From: Chionis minor
Taxonomy: Eukaryota; Chordata; Aves; Charadriiformes; Chionididae
Direction of reading: 5' to 3'
DNA length: 64,000 nucleotides
Assembly (NCBI GenBank): GCA_013398295.1
Contig: VZSF01004775.1
Span: 62,001-126,000 of the forward strand
In this document: positions 10,818-22,600 of the stretch, in pieces
How the letters are laid out: each line of letters begins with the position of its first letter
How positions within the stretch are numbered: position 1 is the first letter of the stretch
Translations under genes and position numbers: made by a program
The notes under the pieces: generated by a model
Told to the model about the DNA's origin: nothing
The model's database searches: none
The model's input: the letters and a program-made list of their open reading frames with translations, nothing else

Positions 10818-13800
10818 CTGAAGGAAAACAGAATTGCCAGGAAGGAAACAATGATATTAATGCCATAGATTATGCTAGCAGTCATCGCCTTCACCGTATT
10901 CTTAATGCCTGTCACTTTCAACGTATTCTCAAAGTATGTCGCCCTGTGTGTTTCTATAGTCCATGCTTGAGGAGTCAAAGGCTGTGTTTAAGCTGAAAGA
11001 TACGTAAAAGGGCATTGATTCCCGATAGCTGTTAAGGCAGCACAAAGCATTGAGTGCTGCAGTTATATGCCTCCACACTTTATCTGCTTTTTCTTTGAGG
11101 TGGCTTAGTACAGCAGTAGTTGTCCCAAAGCTTTTGTAATTCTTGGATACCTAGACTTTTTGTTATTTTCACAACTGCCTTCAGCCTAATGGCCGTAACT
11201 TTGCCTAGTAAGACTGACTTTGCATTACTGCATTACTGAGCCATTCTGCTAATTTAGCATGTTGCTCTGCTCCAAGCAAGCTCTTTTGGTTGAGATTATG
11301 AAGCCTGATGCAAAACTGACAGCAGGAAAATGTTTATTGATTCCAATGCTCTTTTCCTCGTCTGGCGTATGCTGATTTAACTCACTGGCAATCTTCTGCT
11401 ACACCTCCAGGGATGTTCTCCCCATCTCCCCAACGTCTCCCCAGGGCACGTTCTTGTACCATCACTTTCTTTTCAAAAAAATAATGTTCCATAGGAATGT
11501 ATGTAGATTCTGAATGAAATACTATTTCCCACTATCTGTAGTGGAAGTAGATGATGGTCCCTGTCTATTTTTATGGGTAAGAAACACATTTGGAGTTATT
11601 TTGGGCATAGCAATTCTCATACAAACAGTTCATGAATTGTGCTCTTCCCTCCCCAGCTAGTTCAATATAAACAACTCAAACTGAAACCCCTGTCCTACTG
11701 GCTAGTGGAATAGCAGACAAGTTCCGTGGACCTGTAGATTGGAGAGTGTTACTGTTTCTCTCAGTTTTAATTTCCTGAAACCCTGTAGAGCTGCTACCCG
11801 AGGTTAGACTCCGTGTTTGAAGCAGAGAGCACCTTGGACTAGAGAGGAGTGTTTGTGCTGAGCACCACTCTGACACGGCATTAACATACCGACCTCCACC
11901 TCCTCTCAGAAAGTAGCAAGTGAAAGAAATACAAAGGCAGGATACACACCAGACAAGACTCCTTCACATCTGATTAACAGAGTGACAGCCTTGGTTTTTC
12001 TTTTCTGGTTGAGTTTTAGACTCCAGAATGAGTAACCTCTGCCTTCCAAACAGCTACAGAAACGAAGGGAACATGTCACACCTGGAAGTACTCAATGCAA
12101 TGTGCAGCTGAGTTGGCCTGGGATGCTTTTTCTGTGGCAAAAGTACAATTTGTTGTAATTGGAAGCTTTTTTCCAGAGAAGAAATGTAATCTTTTGCCAG
12201 TTTTATTATTTCATTTGTATTTTCTTGTTTTCAAATTATTAAAACATCTTTTTTGCATTTTTTAATAGGACAATGGTTTGGAAAGGCTTTTTTTAAAATG
12301 CTAATTTAGTTTTAAAACTAAAAGCCCAATGTGAAATGAAATGCTTTACCATTATCAAAGTGTAAATTAACATAACTCAAGTTTTGCAAGTCACAAAGCA
12401 GTTTAAGATTTTCATTATTTTATTTGAATGTGAAAAACAATTCAAAAATTCTTGCAGGATGAAAAACCATGTTCCTCTCTCCACTCAGAGATTTGGTGAC
12501 TGTCTTGCACGATGTGCCTGTGTCTTGGCTGTCCAATGCGCTCTGCTAAGGTTAACGGGCTGTGAGGGGTAACCTCGAAGCAGCGTTGTGGAGCCTGTAG
12601 CAAATGCGTTACAATGTAGAGAGCAAAGCCAGGAGAGTCTCCACAGGGGCTTGATGGGAGAACAGTTTCAAAGGGTCCAAGAGGTATTTCAGGGTGGCTG
12701 GGAAGCAGGGCAGTGTATATGTATATGTGTATGTGTATGTATATGGCAGTGTAGAAGTATATAGCTACTTTACCATAAGAATATAGCGTGTAGGTTAAAA
12801 ATAGCCCTGGACCATATTATATCCTGTAGTGAGAGAATCAATGCTTAAAAAATGAAGGGATTTGAAACAAGCTTTGATCCAGGATGTGAAGAATTAGAGG
12901 CTCCTATTGGAAAGGAACTGTAGGCCTCATTAATGGGCTGAGACTGTGGCCAAAATTTGAATTTCTGTATACGATGACTTCTTATATTCCAGAGTAATAC
13001 GTTAATTCTGGATTCCAATAGTAACGTGTATTAATATATTTATTCATGCTTTACAGTCAGCCTTACATCTCAGCCTCAAGCTAGTGTTGGAAAGGAGCAA
13101 GATCTAACCTGCACTGGGATTATTTCTCTGAATTCCCTTACAGCTCAGAGATTCTCTCGATCCAGCCTCCCCACCTCACCCTGTACAGACTGAAATTGAA
13201 TTTTCCTCAGTGACAACTTTCCTTGGGTGAGGGGCTTGTAGGGAACAGCAGAGAAACATGGTAAGTACTGACGTGCAGTCATGATATAATAGGACTTACA
13301 TAAAATACCACAAAGGGGAAAGTAGTCTTGCTGTCTCTTTTGCCGTCAGTGCTTCTTTTCAGATCCCAGAAAGCTGCAGGCTTGCTTCTGAGCTTGCACA
13401 CAAACCTAACAGGGTGGTTCCAGGGCATGTTTGTTATCTTTGCTTCTACTTTCTTTCCTGGGAGTTCTCTCTCCTTACTAAACAGCAATATGTCACATAC
13501 TAAAATAAAATAAAATAAAAAAACCCACCAAACCAAAACCACAAATTAAAAAAGTTTCATAGTAGCTGGTTCAAACCCTTGGGCAGACTATTAAAGTAAG
13601 AAAGAAATATGTAATTGAAAGGAGCCATTCTAAGCATCTGAATAAGTGAACTTACAGACTGCAGTTAGCTTTGCGTTTTCTGCACCACTCAACATTGCTA
13701 CTGAGAATGTTTCAGTGAAAGACACTGCTGTACGTGAACGCAGCGTGTAATAAACTGCATCATGGTCTCTGCTAGGTAGTCATAAATTAAGCTGTTAGTA

Positions 13801-14749
13801 ATGTATGACCAACGAAGCCTTCTTTGGTGGTTTGTTCATGTTCATGTCAGCTGATATTAATGGAACAACTCTGGCATTCAGTGAGTGGTTTACAGGAAAT
13901 TGGCTCACCAAACCTAGATATAACAAATGCCAACTTCAAATCCCCTGGTAATTAAGTGTAAAGAAAATAAAACATTTTAACTAACAAAGAACACCTACCT
14001 GCTTTTAAGGAAGTCGTATCACATATAAGCAGAAGCTCCTGAAGTGCAATTACGAGACAGTAACTCTAGGATAAGGCTTTGGTCTAAATGAATGAACTCA
14101 CTTGACACTATATAAATGTGTGCCCTGGTGAGTGCCCATCTCCACACCAGCCTGCATTCCCAGGGGGCTCTGTGTTCAGCCCATTCCTTAATAACCTGGA
14201 AACCCGCCTGTGTGCTTTGAAGACATTGTTCTGTCTACAGCTGTCTCTGACTGTGCCCAACACCTACCTACCTACTGCTGCTGCTGACTGGCAGCCCGAA
14301 GCGGACACCTTCCGTGAGAAGAGCAGGATGACACCATCTCTGACCTCATGGCTCTGGGGCCATGCAGACGCTGGGCTGGCAGATCCCGTGCTGGCAGATC
14401 CTATGTCCTGGGGAAGCCTTCATGTGAGCTGGGGTTTCGTGCTGGCCATGGTTGCTTCCAGCTGTTCCTGCATTCCAGCTGCTCAGTTTCACGCCTGTGG
14501 GAGGAAATAGGATCCCTCGTGGTTAGGGCACTAAAACCAGGTGGGTTTGCCAAGTCAATGTGGAACGTCTCCCTGTGATCAAACTCAGCAGACCGACCAG
14601 TGGTCTCTCCTATTATCGTTAACCCCTCAGGGTGACAGATCATAACATGGGTCTGGAAGCTGCCCGCCTTGGGGTTTAATTTCAGAAATACCCATTTTCG
14701 TTATTTCTTATTGAGGTGATGGCTTCTGCCTGGTGCACCATCCCCTGGT
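10818..14749. other. Probable TTLL2 intron 1
   Basis: Lies between the TTLL2 coding exon acceptor and the CpG island taken as its promoter. No coding sequence was recognised. There are only short TATATG-type repeats near 12715-12745 and an A-rich patch near 13500-13520. Confidence 0.45.
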
Positions 14750-15250
14750 GTTCACCCCGCCGGCCCCAGGCTACACGGCTGACTCTGGCAGCCAGGGGCG
14801 TTGGGCCGCAGCCTGCCTTGGGCCGCGGCGCTGCGTCGCGCTCATAATTAGCAAAACCCCAGTAGTATTTAAAGCCGCGGCCGCTGGTTATGCTGGGGTG
14901 CGGCCCCGGCTGAGCCCCCCTCCCCCGGCCGCACCTCCTACCTGGGCCCCGCCGCGGGGCCGGCCCCGCTCTCCGCCCGCAGCGCCGCGGGCNGCGGGCT
15001 CTGCCCTCCCCTCCCCTCCGCTCCCTCAGGCCGAGGCCGGCGGCGCGTCCCGGCAGCGCCGAGGCGGGCAGTCCCGGCTCGGGCCGTTTGCTGCCGTTTG
15101 CTGTGTAACCGCCCGCGGCCTGTTCACCCGCGGCGGCCAGGGCAGGCGCTCACCCAGGGCGCCCGGAAGGGGCACAGCCCGTCCCCTGCAGCGCCCCCAT
15201 CTTCTGCCTTCCGACGTGCCCGCTGCCCTCCCTCATGGCGCTCCCTTCTC
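14750..15250. promoter_or_regulatory. CpG island, probable TTLL2 promoter, possibly bidirectional
   Basis: A sharp change to very GC- and CpG-rich sequence (GCGGCCGC, repeated CCGCGG and GGCCGG, C-rich runs) within AT-richer flanks, densest from about 14815 to 15140. It lies roughly 4 kb upstream of the TTLL2 coding exon on the correct side. On the minus strand a good donor (CCCAG followed by GTAGGAG, exon end at 14942) could close a non-coding first exon. A TTTAAA-containing TATA-like element is at 14870. One unresolved base (N) is at 14993. The long + frame through the island reflects GC richness and a scarcity of stops, not a recognised protein. Confidence 0.7.
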
Positions 15251-16024
15251 CCTCGAGGGTCCATGCTTGCTGGCTCAGCCTGCACACCTGCCCAGGGTGG
15301 GCCTCCATCCCCACAGGCCACATGGAGGGAGCCTGCGCTGCAGGGCCACCATGCACGGGCGGAGGTGGGAGTAGGTGTCCTGGGAGCTGCAGGTGCTGTT
15401 TGGGCCTCTGGACGTCTCCCACCTCCTGTGTGAGCACCTGAGATCCTCCAGCTGCTTGGACCTTTAGCTCATGCCCTAAGATACCATGATACTATGTGCC
15501 TGAAGAAAGCAATTACTTAATGTATCAATATTAATGACTTGAACCTGACTATCTTATGTTCCAGATGAATGCTTTGATCCATGGGGTCCCCATCGCCTAC
15601 ATCCTCAACAGAGATTGACGTATCACGCAGTCTTAGTTTCTGAAGCCTCTGGGAGAAAGGGCTCAGCTGTCCTCTCCCAGGACCTCTCCTCCTGTCTGGC
15701 ATAGGTGGCCCCCTAACTTGGTGTCCTCATTGTTGTTGCATGGTTCTCTTGCATGAAGGCCTGACTCTCCTACACTTCTAGGGAACCACAGTTTGGGACT
15801 GAGGATACCAGGGAACACAGGGCATTCCATAGATGAGCATTACCTGGCTTATTACCCATGGCCATGGTTAGAGCTCTTGAAGGTTTCAGGCATGTGACTG
15901 GAGAGGGATTCTTCTTGCCACAACTTCAAACCCCAAAGCTAGAGCCCACTGAGACACCTACGCCTGCTCTCGTTAACCTCATGCAGTCGGAGTCAGCCTG
16001 ATACAAGCTACTGTTTCACTGCAG

Positions 16025-16506
16025 GATGAACATGGCTGTTGCTGTGAGTGAGGTAAGAGCTTTTGTGGTAGTGAAACACGGGGTGAAGAAGGGTGAGTCG
16101 ACCTTCACCTGCTGCTGGTTGAGGACTCAGCACAGACAGACCTACGCTGCTTCATGCCTGCTAGACTGAAGCAGGGCTTGTGGAGTCTCCCTTGGCCAGG
16201 GAAGGGAAGAGGCCTCCGTGACCTCAACCATCATTTTGTTTCTTGCATTTCAGTGAAGAGGCATCCCTAGCTGAAATTCTCCTTGAAGGTTTTTTTACGT
16301 ACTATGCAGTAAAATTCCTGTTACCTTTATAGCAAACAGAAGTGCATAAATTTTATAACTGTGTACTGTCCATGCATAATGTGTCCTAAATGGCATTTTC
16401 TGTTTAGGTCATGTCCAAGACAGACGAACGCCTTTATCCTCAGCCTGTCCCAGAAATAAGTGTGTTCACTGTACCAATACATGTAGCTGTGCATTCTGTA
16501 ACCAAG
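16025..16506 (+). other. Candidate small spliced reading frame downstream of the CpG island
   Basis: Two putative exons on the + strand. The first, 16025-16052, lies between an acceptor ending CACTGCAG and the donor GAG/GTAAGA and starts with ATGAACATGGCT. The second, 16408-16506 (99 bp), lies between TTTCTGTTTAG and AAG/GTAATG. Both are phase 0 and join to a continuous frame (MNMAVAVSE, then VMSKTDERLYPQPVPEISVF and 14 further residues). A third strong acceptor at 17920 would add DIMNST and a stop. The product matches no family I know. It could equally be a lncRNA or chance splice signals. Confidence 0.25.
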
Positions 16507-16824
16507 GTAATGGAGTTTTTCCTCACACTACCTGTACCTCTTATCTGAGAATTGAGCAAATGTCTATAGTGAAGTTATATGGTAAAACCAAGAGTGGAAA
16601 ACAGCTCCCCAAACCACAGGCCGCAAGGTCCTGACTCCTATGCTGACTCTGTTTCAGTGGTACTGAATTTCTCTCCAAGTCAGTGCACTTTTTTCTTGGT
16701 CCTTGGTACCTTGTGATGGTTTCAGCTGGAATCTGTGGAGTCAATAGAGGTTTGTTGGTTTGCCATTGTTAAATTTTACTGCGGACAAATCCTGAGCACA
16801 CAGAATACAAAACAATTAAGGAAG

Positions 16825-17421
16825 TATACTGGTTGACCCTGGCCACCAACAAAGCACCCACCTAGTTGCTCACTCACTTCCCCCACCAACGGAGTGGGGG
16901 AGAGAATCAGAAAAGCAAAAGTGAGAAAACTCCTAGGTTGAGATGAAGACACTTTAATAGGTGAACCAAAACTGCGAGTGCAAGCAAAGAAAAATAAGGG
17001 ATTCGTTCACTACTTCCCATCAGTGGGCAGATGTCCGGCCACTTCTTGGAAAGGAGGACCTCAACGTGCATAGCAGTTGCTTGGAAAGACAAATGCTATA
17101 ACTAGGAACATCCCCACTTCCTCCTCCTCTCTCCCTAGCTTTTGTTGCTGAGGACAGCATTGTGTGGTATGGGGTATCCCTTGGTCAATCTGTCTCAGCT
17201 GTCCTGGTTGTGTCACCTCCCACTTTCTTGCACACCCACAACCTACTCACAGGGGAGGCAGAGTGGGAAAAAGAGAAACCCTGAACATTGTGCAGGCACT
17301 GCTCAGCAATACCCAAACCACTGGTGTGTTATCAGTACTGGTCTCGTCACAAAATTCAAACCACAGCACTACATGGGCTGCTCTGAAGAAAATTAACTCT
17401 TTCCCAGCCAGACCCAGTACA
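16825..17421 (-). mobile_element. Old ERVL-type solo LTR, minus orientation
   Basis: Read on the minus strand it starts TGTACTGGGTCTGGCTGGGA followed by AGTTAATTTTC, the 5' signature of the common avian ERVL LTR. Near its other end on the + strand is GTTGCTCACTCACTTCCCCC, the typical inverted 3' portion. The flanks GGAAG (16820-16824) and GGAGG (17422-17426) look like a 5-bp target duplication with one mutation. No internal retroviral genes are present, so it is a recombined solo LTR. The terminal CA is mutated. Confidence 0.75.
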
Positions 17422-17426
17422 GGAGG

Positions 17427-19162
17427 AAAGAGAAAAACTTATTAAGAAAAACTTACATGCTCTGAGGGAGGGATCATCTCTTTGCTCTGAGGCAGGATAC
17501 AGCACCTTGTGTAGCGAGATCCTGATTTCTGTGTTTGACTGTTACAAATAACCAATAAATGGTTACTTTCACATAGATGAGATTTTTACTCAAAAATCCT
17601 CTTTCCTTCACTTGCCGTTGAGGATTGCTGTGTAAAAGAGAATAATAGGAGGTTTTGGAGATGTGTTTCACTGTTATCGAAATGAAATCAAGTTTCTGTA
17701 TCGGATGAAAGCAGAGCAGGGTGAAAATCAGCACCAGCCTAGCAAATCTGTCTGTAATCTCTGGGCAGCTGGGAGGCCAACAGGATTCTGCAGCCACAGT
17801 AGCTTTGCTATTTGTATTTCCAACAGAGAGATTAACAGCATGCCTTTGAGCTGACAGAGCAAAGGCACAAGAGAAAGGTGCATCTGTGAGGGAGCCCACC
17901 TGTCGCCTTCTTTTCTGCAGGACATAATGAACTCTACTTAATTATATGAGACATGGAAAAGAAGCTTATCATATGAAAAGCCATGAAGCAATACAGGTGA
18001 AGTCTGGAGGGGAGTCCAGGTGTTCAGGAACAAGAAATGTTAGAGAGATAGTAAAACAGCATGAAAGGTACTGTTATTTAAAAGCCCTAATAATTTGGGG
18101 ATTTTTTCCCCACATAAATTGTATTAGTGATTTTTATCATGTTGTCACACCATATGGTGCCTCATCTTCCTGTTATGGTTAATAGCTGGAAGAAGTAGCT
18201 TCAAATGTTGGCTCCATGGCATGCAGCAACTTAACTAGCCATGTAGGTTATTTCCAGGGGCAGCACTAATCTTGGAGATGAACAGCATTTGTCTTCAATT
18301 TCTTTTATGCTGTCTGCTTCACACAGAGGATCTGATTGCGCTGTCATGACCAGTAATGATAATGACATCTATACAGTGCTTTCTCATCAAGATGTAGGGA
18401 CGCTGCCCGTAATTGCACTGTAGCACTCTCCGCTTGCAGTAAAACCACAAAAATCCAAATCTGGAAACAATATAGTACGTATAAAACTAAAAAGAAGTTG
18501 AAATGAGATGAGGGAAATCCTCATCTGAGCCACTGATAGATGCATATAGGTCTCAAGGTGATATTACAGCGTAGGCCTATCCTCCTTTTCTCCTTCTCAC
18601 TCAATGACTTACGCTATCTGCATCCTCCTCATGCTGGTTCCCCAGATAACATGCCCTGGCTGCTTATCTTTAAAACAGCTCTGTCCATGGATGGGAAAGC
18701 AGGGGAAGTTCATCATGACTGAAGGATTTGGTCATGTAGAAGGCATCTGTTTTGGGAGAAAGCTGCTATAAGTGGTGAGGGGAAAACTGGAAACAAGAAA
18801 ACCAAATGGAAAAGAGTGCTGGGACAGAGGGATGACATGAGGAAAAATACAGTTATCTGCTGACCTAAGACAGGTTGGTGGACTCAGCAGTTAGTGGATT
18901 TTGTGGTGTTCACATATGAACTGTAGATATAGCCAGTTTATAATCTGATGTTATTTACAGCAAATGTTAAAGAATGCAATATAAATCTTTATAAACGGTG
19001 GTTCTGTGAAATGATGTGTGTTGTCTGTAGTCAGCTGAGCAACCTCAGTTGCTGTCATCTTGTGGTGTTGCATGTGGGCTTTTCAGGTTTGATTATAAAG
19101 CTATGGTACTAGGTCCGATCCACAGATACAAAAATGTGAGCACTTTAGGAGTCTTGTTTACA
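17427..19162. other. Intergenic DNA between the LTR and the UNC93A 3' end
   Basis: No coding region was recognised. A strong + strand acceptor at 17920 is mentioned with the small spliced candidate at 16.0-16.5 kb. Confidence 0.5.
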
Positions 19163-19179
19163 TTTATTAAGAATTTATT
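19163..19179 (-). terminator. Candidate polyadenylation signals of UNC93A
   Basis: Two AATAAA hexamers on the minus strand (19163-19168 and 19174-19179), about 235-245 bp past the stop. This would give a short 3' UTR. Confidence 0.55.
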
Positions 19180-19410
19180 AATTAAATAAAGACAAAACAT
19201 TTAGTTTGTCATCTGTATTAAAGGCTGAAGCCAGATAATCTTCACTTATAAAGCTGAGATGTCAAAAGAGATTTTTACTCCTAAGACATTTGCCTTGAAA
19301 TCTGATTCTTTACCCTCTTTCTGGAGATGGTCCATGTTGGAACACCTTTGGAGACATGCCTGTAGGAAACAGTCCGTTTGCTTCACCTCCATTGCTCTGA
19401 CCCTGGTGGA

Positions 19411-19676
19411 TTACATGGGTGTTTCCTGGGTGAGGGGTCCTACATTTTCCTTCTTTGTAGCAGTAGGTGTCCCAGGGGAGCTCTTAGCTTCCAGGTATTC
19501 AACTACTCCATACGTCACCATAGACAACACAAGCACAGACAATAAAATGTACAGTTTGATGTAGACTTGCAATTTGGTGCTATAACCAAAGGCAATGACA
19601 AATCCAACTGATTCCCAGAGACGGTAATTGGCAAAGGCAGCCTCTGTGTGTTTCTCAAATAAAACGCCATAGAGTC
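19411..19676 (-). CDS. UNC93A: UNC93A terminal coding exon 8
   Basis: 266 bp from a GCTTCCTTCTAG acceptor to TAA. It encodes LYGVLFEKHTEAAFANYRLW, GFVIAFGYS, a last membrane segment IKLYILLSVLVLSMVTYGVV and a hydrophilic tail of about 25 residues ending TQETPM. Confidence 0.96.
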
Positions 19677-22600
19677 CTAGAAGGAAGCAGAGAAACAGCT
19701 TGTGAAGATTGTCTGAAACCATGTATTTTCTGCAAAGGGAATAAATAGACCACAACGGGGAAGATAGACCATCTCCTTCATAAAGGTGAGGGAAAGGAAA
19801 ATAGAAGCTTTGTCTTAAAACATTTTTGCACTCCTGTGGATTATTGTAAGTGAAAAAACAGAGCAAAAATGACAAAATAGAGAATATAGGAGAAAAAGGG
19901 AGATAAAATAGGAGGAAGAAAGGATAGGTTCTATTGAAGTAAGATGGCAGGAAGATTATTTTTCAAATTCTCAGCCACAAAAGGCAAGTTTCTTGCACTG
20001 ACAAGTAAGGAGGAAGAGGAGATGGCCAGGAATGGCCCTTGACACTGTAGAGGCTCCGTGTATAACTGTTGTTAAGGTTACACCAAGTCCTTACAGGCTT
20101 TCAAAGGAAAGGCAGTTCTGTCAAGGGGCATGGTCCTTAGGGATCAAGTTGCTCTTTCAGTGTTGGGTAGAAAGGATCAGAGAACCGTAGGGACCTCCCT
20201 GCTGCCATCCTTCACCACTTTTGTTTGGAACCTGCATGGACCCTGCATGCACTCCCTACCTGTCCTTCAAACCATTTCTTTCACCCACGTAAGAACATGC
20301 AGAGGCTGTTCACATAAAATGCGCGCCCCTTGTTTTCACAAGAACCCGGCCTTAGGGAGCCCCCAGATGAGGCTTGCACAGCGGTGCCAATGGTAGCAAC
20401 ATCCGCTCTTCGTGCTTGCCAAGTTAAGAGAAACAAAATGACCCAAAACTCTTAATTCAGAAAGTTGAGGAGAACACTACAACTGGGCTCAGATTTAACA
20501 TGCAAAGGAGGTTTGCCTCTCTGAGTAAACCAGGTTTTCAAATATTCAGCTGCTGGATGGGTTGGCAAAAGGAATATCCCTTGATGCATACAGAATGTCT
20601 GGGCAGCAACTGGAAAACTTTCTTGACGAAGAGACTTGGTTAAACTGACCATCCTAATGCAGTCATGTTAACTGGAAATCTACCACTGAGTTCAATCAGC
20701 TGCACACCCACAACTGGGAGTCAGGGAGGTTTTCCCAGAATCCAGGCCTGACTGACTGGGCGTACAGGGAAGGGGTGCTTTCCTCTGGGTGCTGAGCTAG
20801 CATCAGTTGTGATAAAGAACTGGTTCCACTGACTCAGCTGTGATGTGCAGAGAGGGAAGGGGAGGAATATCATGAACCTTGACTCTTCTCATCTGCTTTT
20901 CTATCTGTCTGAAATATGCACATTCAGCCAAAAGGCACAAAGGAGTACAAAGTTCTCTAGAAGTTTGGGTAGGGTCAACTAACCATTCAGTTTTGTTAAG
21001 AAGGGGGAGACACCATCTGTATGTAAAAATTCCCTGCTTCCTGATAACTATAAGAGGACGTTTACCAAATAATTTGATTTAGACATGATGGAAAACCTGG
21101 ACAAGTGCATCACAAGATGTACTTAGTTCATTAAACTGCCTGAGTGTAGTCTGCTGTGAATTATTTGATAATCTTTCATAGTTTTTCCTAATAAATGAAT
21201 AAGTACATGATGTTCATTTAACTTTGCTTATATGCCCTGTGTTATCTTCTGAAAAGGGATTCATGCAGAGAGTTCAACACAGGAAGGTTTCTGATGTGTA
21301 AAGATTCTGGCTTTCAGCTGTTACCTGTTTTCTCTTGCTATTTTGAAGCTGCCTTTTTTGATCCAAAACAATGGGAGAATTGAGTGGGGATCTGGTCCAA
21401 GGTTCAGCTGTAGGAAGGGCTGACCTGGCAGTAAAGTTCTCCTTTCCAGGATGCATATGTGGTATTAGCTAGCAGTTACATAGGAGCACAATGGCGCTTT
21501 TGCCTCAAACCTAAACATTTGTCCTTATGACAAACACTGTTGAGTGCAATGTGGCACAAGTTGCCTGGCTGAAGCTTTAGCAGAACCTGCTGAGCTGGCT
21601 GGGTGGAGAGGCTGCTAGCTTTGAATTCTTGCAGCTAAGTTACACGGAAATTATCCTCCCTGTTTACCACTGCCCATGTTCCCACTCCTTCTCCTGGTAC
21701 TAGTAGGCATGGGTATATAACAAACAGGACTGCTGGAAAGCATTTGAATCCAGGTTTATAAACTTTCCAGATTGATTCATATCCTTTCTAAAGACACACG
21801 TCAGCCTGGAAAGAACTTTATTTTACTGTAGTCTACCCAATAGCTCTGTGCTACACCATTGTTATGCCCCAAGTGCATTTATTCCCAGGGGGATAATAAT
21901 AGCATCTGTGTTCAGGTTAGATAAGAGAGGGCACTACACACTCTGGAATGAAGCAGCTTTCACTGGAAATAAATGAGAGTGTCCACACACGTACGCAAAC
22001 ATATCAGGAAACCTTTAAAAGTGACTCATTTACTGTGTCCTCTAGGGGGCACTCCAGTATTAACTATCCACTACAGACCAAAGTAAGCCATCTTCGATTA
22101 CCATAAAATGCCTTAAATATGCGCCACAATGCCATCATATTTATTCAGTGGTTAATCTACTGATGCCCAAGCAGCAGTCATGGGAGCTTGCCAAAGGAAG
22201 GACCACAGCCCTCAGTCTCCAATGCTGTTTTAGGGGTCTTACCTCACCTCATAGCCTTTGGAGCTGGGAATTTCTCATGTGATATATATCTGTGTAAAAG
22301 TGATGAAGGAGATTTAGTCCTAAATGGCCATGTCAAACTGAAGATCTTGTTCCGGGATGCAGCATTATGGAGTAATGTCACTGCACCTCTCTGTTAAGGT
22401 TTCATGTCATCACTCGATGTTTCAGTGTGACAAAGCAAACTCTGTGTAATTTTATAACTGGGAGCTGTGGAACACCTGAAGAAGGTACAGATAAAAAAAA
22501 AGATACTGTGCAAACATAAGGAACTTTTTTTTTTCCCCAGCTAATGCAAACGTGAATTTTTCACAAGTATCCTGCAGGAATCTGGGAATGGAGTTGACCT

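Noticed and set aside
10813..10978. Upstream extension of the TTLL2 frame (MALISLFPSW...) and a membrane-like frame at 10790-10978
   Set aside because: A strong splice acceptor ends at 10818 on the minus strand, so this is intron read through in frame.
14733..15374. 213-codon + frame, plus several others on both strands
   Set aside because: Caused by the CpG island, where stop codons are rare. The product is Pro/Ala/Arg/Gly-rich without a known motif and includes an N.
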